A program made the position numbers and the translations under genes. Shown in pieces: positions 5,631 to 6,148 of a stretch of DNA of 6,148 nt (positions are counted from its first letter, which is position 1; the number at the start of each line of letters is the position of its first letter). Origin of the DNA: Sphingopyxis sp. (GTDB lineage: Bacteria > Pseudomonadota > Alphaproteobacteria > Sphingomonadales > Sphingomonadaceae); NCBI GenBank assembly GCA_012035435.1, contig JAAUPH010000151.1:1-6148 (forward strand). The letters run 5' to 3'. The notes below the pieces were generated by a model, which was not told the DNA's origin, searched no databases, and saw only the letters and a program-made list of their open reading frames with translations.

Positions 5631-5759
5631 GGCGCCCCCGCCGCCCCCTCCATCGACCACGCCATCCGGCAGTTCTTCCACGGCTCCCGCCACTACATCG
5701 ACTACGAGCGCAACCTCATCGTCGCCACCGGCACCCGCGACCAGCACCTGCAGGCCGGA
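5631..5759. other. GC-rich coding-like segment of unknown origin
   Basis: The plus strand reads IDHAIRQFFHGSRHYIDYER and NLIVATGTRDQHLQAG, which looks protein-like; the minus strand, rich in Gly, Val and Asp, looks like its antisense shadow. I recognise no family. It lies between the aminotransferase and the polymerase-delta-like pieces and shares a frame with the former, but does not resemble the expected continuation of that enzyme. Confidence 0.3.
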
Positions 5760-5852
5760 CTCGCGGTCGGCCCCGATGGCTCCCTTCAGGATCTCCTCGA
5801 GGGCTTCCTCGGCCAGGAAGGACTCGGGCCCCACGATGGCGTGGACGCTGCG
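5760..5852 (-). pseudogene. holA: N-terminal fragment resembling DNA polymerase III delta subunit
   Basis: On the minus strand about 31 residues read RSVHAIVGPESFLAEEALEE, then ILKGAIGADRE. HxIxGxExFLxxEAL is how HolA proteins (delta subunit of the clamp loader, a AAA+ fold without ATPase activity) begin. Everything after ADRE is lost, including the clamp-binding and lid regions. The native start is not visible; the residues before RSVHA could be the end of another fragment. The symbol is a resemblance only. Confidence 0.4.
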
Positions 5853-5936
5853 CGGAGCCAGCCGTGGAGTGCACCTACGGCGCGCCCACATCACCCTGCT
5901 TCAGTTTCTTCGGCATCGTTCTCCCACCCGCAAGCA
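5853..5936. other. Short stretch with a possible start of another gene
   Basis: On the minus strand GGGAGA (5922-5927) precedes ATG at 5916, which gives MPKKLKQGDVGAP and then a stop. The beginning resembles the N-terminus of peroxiredoxins (LKxGDxAPDF), but the match is too short to trust. Nothing else is recognisable here. Confidence 0.2.
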
Positions 5937-6065
5937 AATGCAGACGACAGCGAATGGCAACCTGCGCTTGCCGCACGCTACGAGGTTGATCCCACTGGTG
6001 AAGTGTATACCTTTCACCTGCGCTCGGATGTGCGCTGGCACGATGGCACGCCGCTCAACGTCACG
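5937..6065 (+). pseudogene. Fragment of a peptide-binding ABC transporter protein
   Basis: About 40 residues read SEWQPALAARYEVDPTGEVY, then TFHLRSDVRWHDGTPLNV. This is the signature of the family 5 extracellular solute-binding proteins (DppA/OppA type), which deliver peptides or other solutes to an ABC importer: W-P-x-LA-x-Y followed by YTFxLRxxVxWHDGxP. In a complete protein this lies some 60 to 110 residues from the N-terminus and is followed by A-x-D-V-x-(F/Y)-(S/T). Here the sequence changes instead to a C-terminal tail of another family. The signal peptide and the remaining 400 or so residues are missing. Confidence 0.7.
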
Positions 6066-6131
6066 CAGAGTGACTTTGCTGAAGTGCTCGACGTCCTCGA
6101 GCAGTCGATCAAGGCAGCGGCCGCTGAGTGA
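6066..6131 (+). pseudogene. C-terminal tail of a PLP-dependent aminotransferase-like protein
   Basis: The last 20 residues read SDFAEVLDVLEQSIKAAAAE and end in TGA. An acidic, amphipathic final helix of the form D-x-x-E-x-L-x-x-L-x-x-(A/S)-I is common at the C-terminus of class III and related aminotransferases. It shares a frame with the solute-binding fragment, but solute-binding proteins of that family do not end here. The assignment is weak; the stop codon is certain. Confidence 0.3.
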
Positions 6132-6148
6132 TTGCAATCACGCCAAGC

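Noticed and set aside
5355..6131. A 258-residue open frame read as one novel protein
   Set aside because: It begins inside noncoding-looking sequence, crosses the 10-bp repeat, and joins aminotransferase, unknown, solute-binding and C-terminal tail pieces, with the antisense of a HolA-like segment in between. No family has this order.

Overview
The first ~4.95 kb reads as one coherent piece of an alphaproteobacterial, probably sphingomonad, genome. It carries a small exopolysaccharide-type cluster: a hexapeptide acyltransferase and two family-2 glycosyltransferases. Beside them are an AAA-type ATPase and a small two-helix membrane protein that I recognise as the XrtV sorting-system accessory protein, a family I know from sphingomonads that encode exosortase V. 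Gene spacing, ribosome binding sites and protein character all fit one genome.

Layout. On the + strand, 235-663 (acyltransferase) and 668-1546 (glycosyltransferase) form a tight pair 4 bases apart. On the - strand, read right to left, are 4465-4220 (XrtV accessory protein), 4137-2825 (ATPase, broken by one frameshift near 3232) and 2756-1842 (second glycosyltransferase). The two groups converge on a 274-bp non-autonomous mobile element (1572-1845). It has 35-bp terminal inverted repeats ending in CTAG and two internal hairpin domains, and the last glycosyltransferase's stop codon lies inside its right-hand CTAG. Divergent from the XrtV accessory gene, a + strand gene with an excellent ribosome binding site at 4652 begins an exported parallel beta-helix protein. 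It needs a one-base frameshift near its start and is cut off at about 4953.

From about 4954 to the end the window stops behaving like a genome. Over ~1.2 kb I see pieces of roughly 45-215 bases from unrelated families on both strands, none with both ends. In order they are: a HEAT-like segment of a large dehydrogenase-type protein (+), a scrap of FHA domain (-), an internal piece of a metal-dependent amidohydrolase (-), a 10-bp tandem repeat, the N-terminus of a class-V aminotransferase (+, actinobacterial look), an unassigned GC-rich piece, the N-terminus of a DNA polymerase III delta-subunit-like protein (-), a piece of a peptide-binding ABC-transporter protein (+), and the C-terminus of a PLP-dependent aminotransferase (+). 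At least one join lies on a short word shared by two unrelated families. The simplest explanation is a chimeric assembly or amplification product at a contig end, not a new multi-domain system. Long open frames through this part should not be taken as genes.

Biologically, the left part suggests a sphingomonad polysaccharide locus (sugar transfer plus acylation) next to part of an exosortase-V surface-protein system. The two single-base frameshifts may be sequencing errors.
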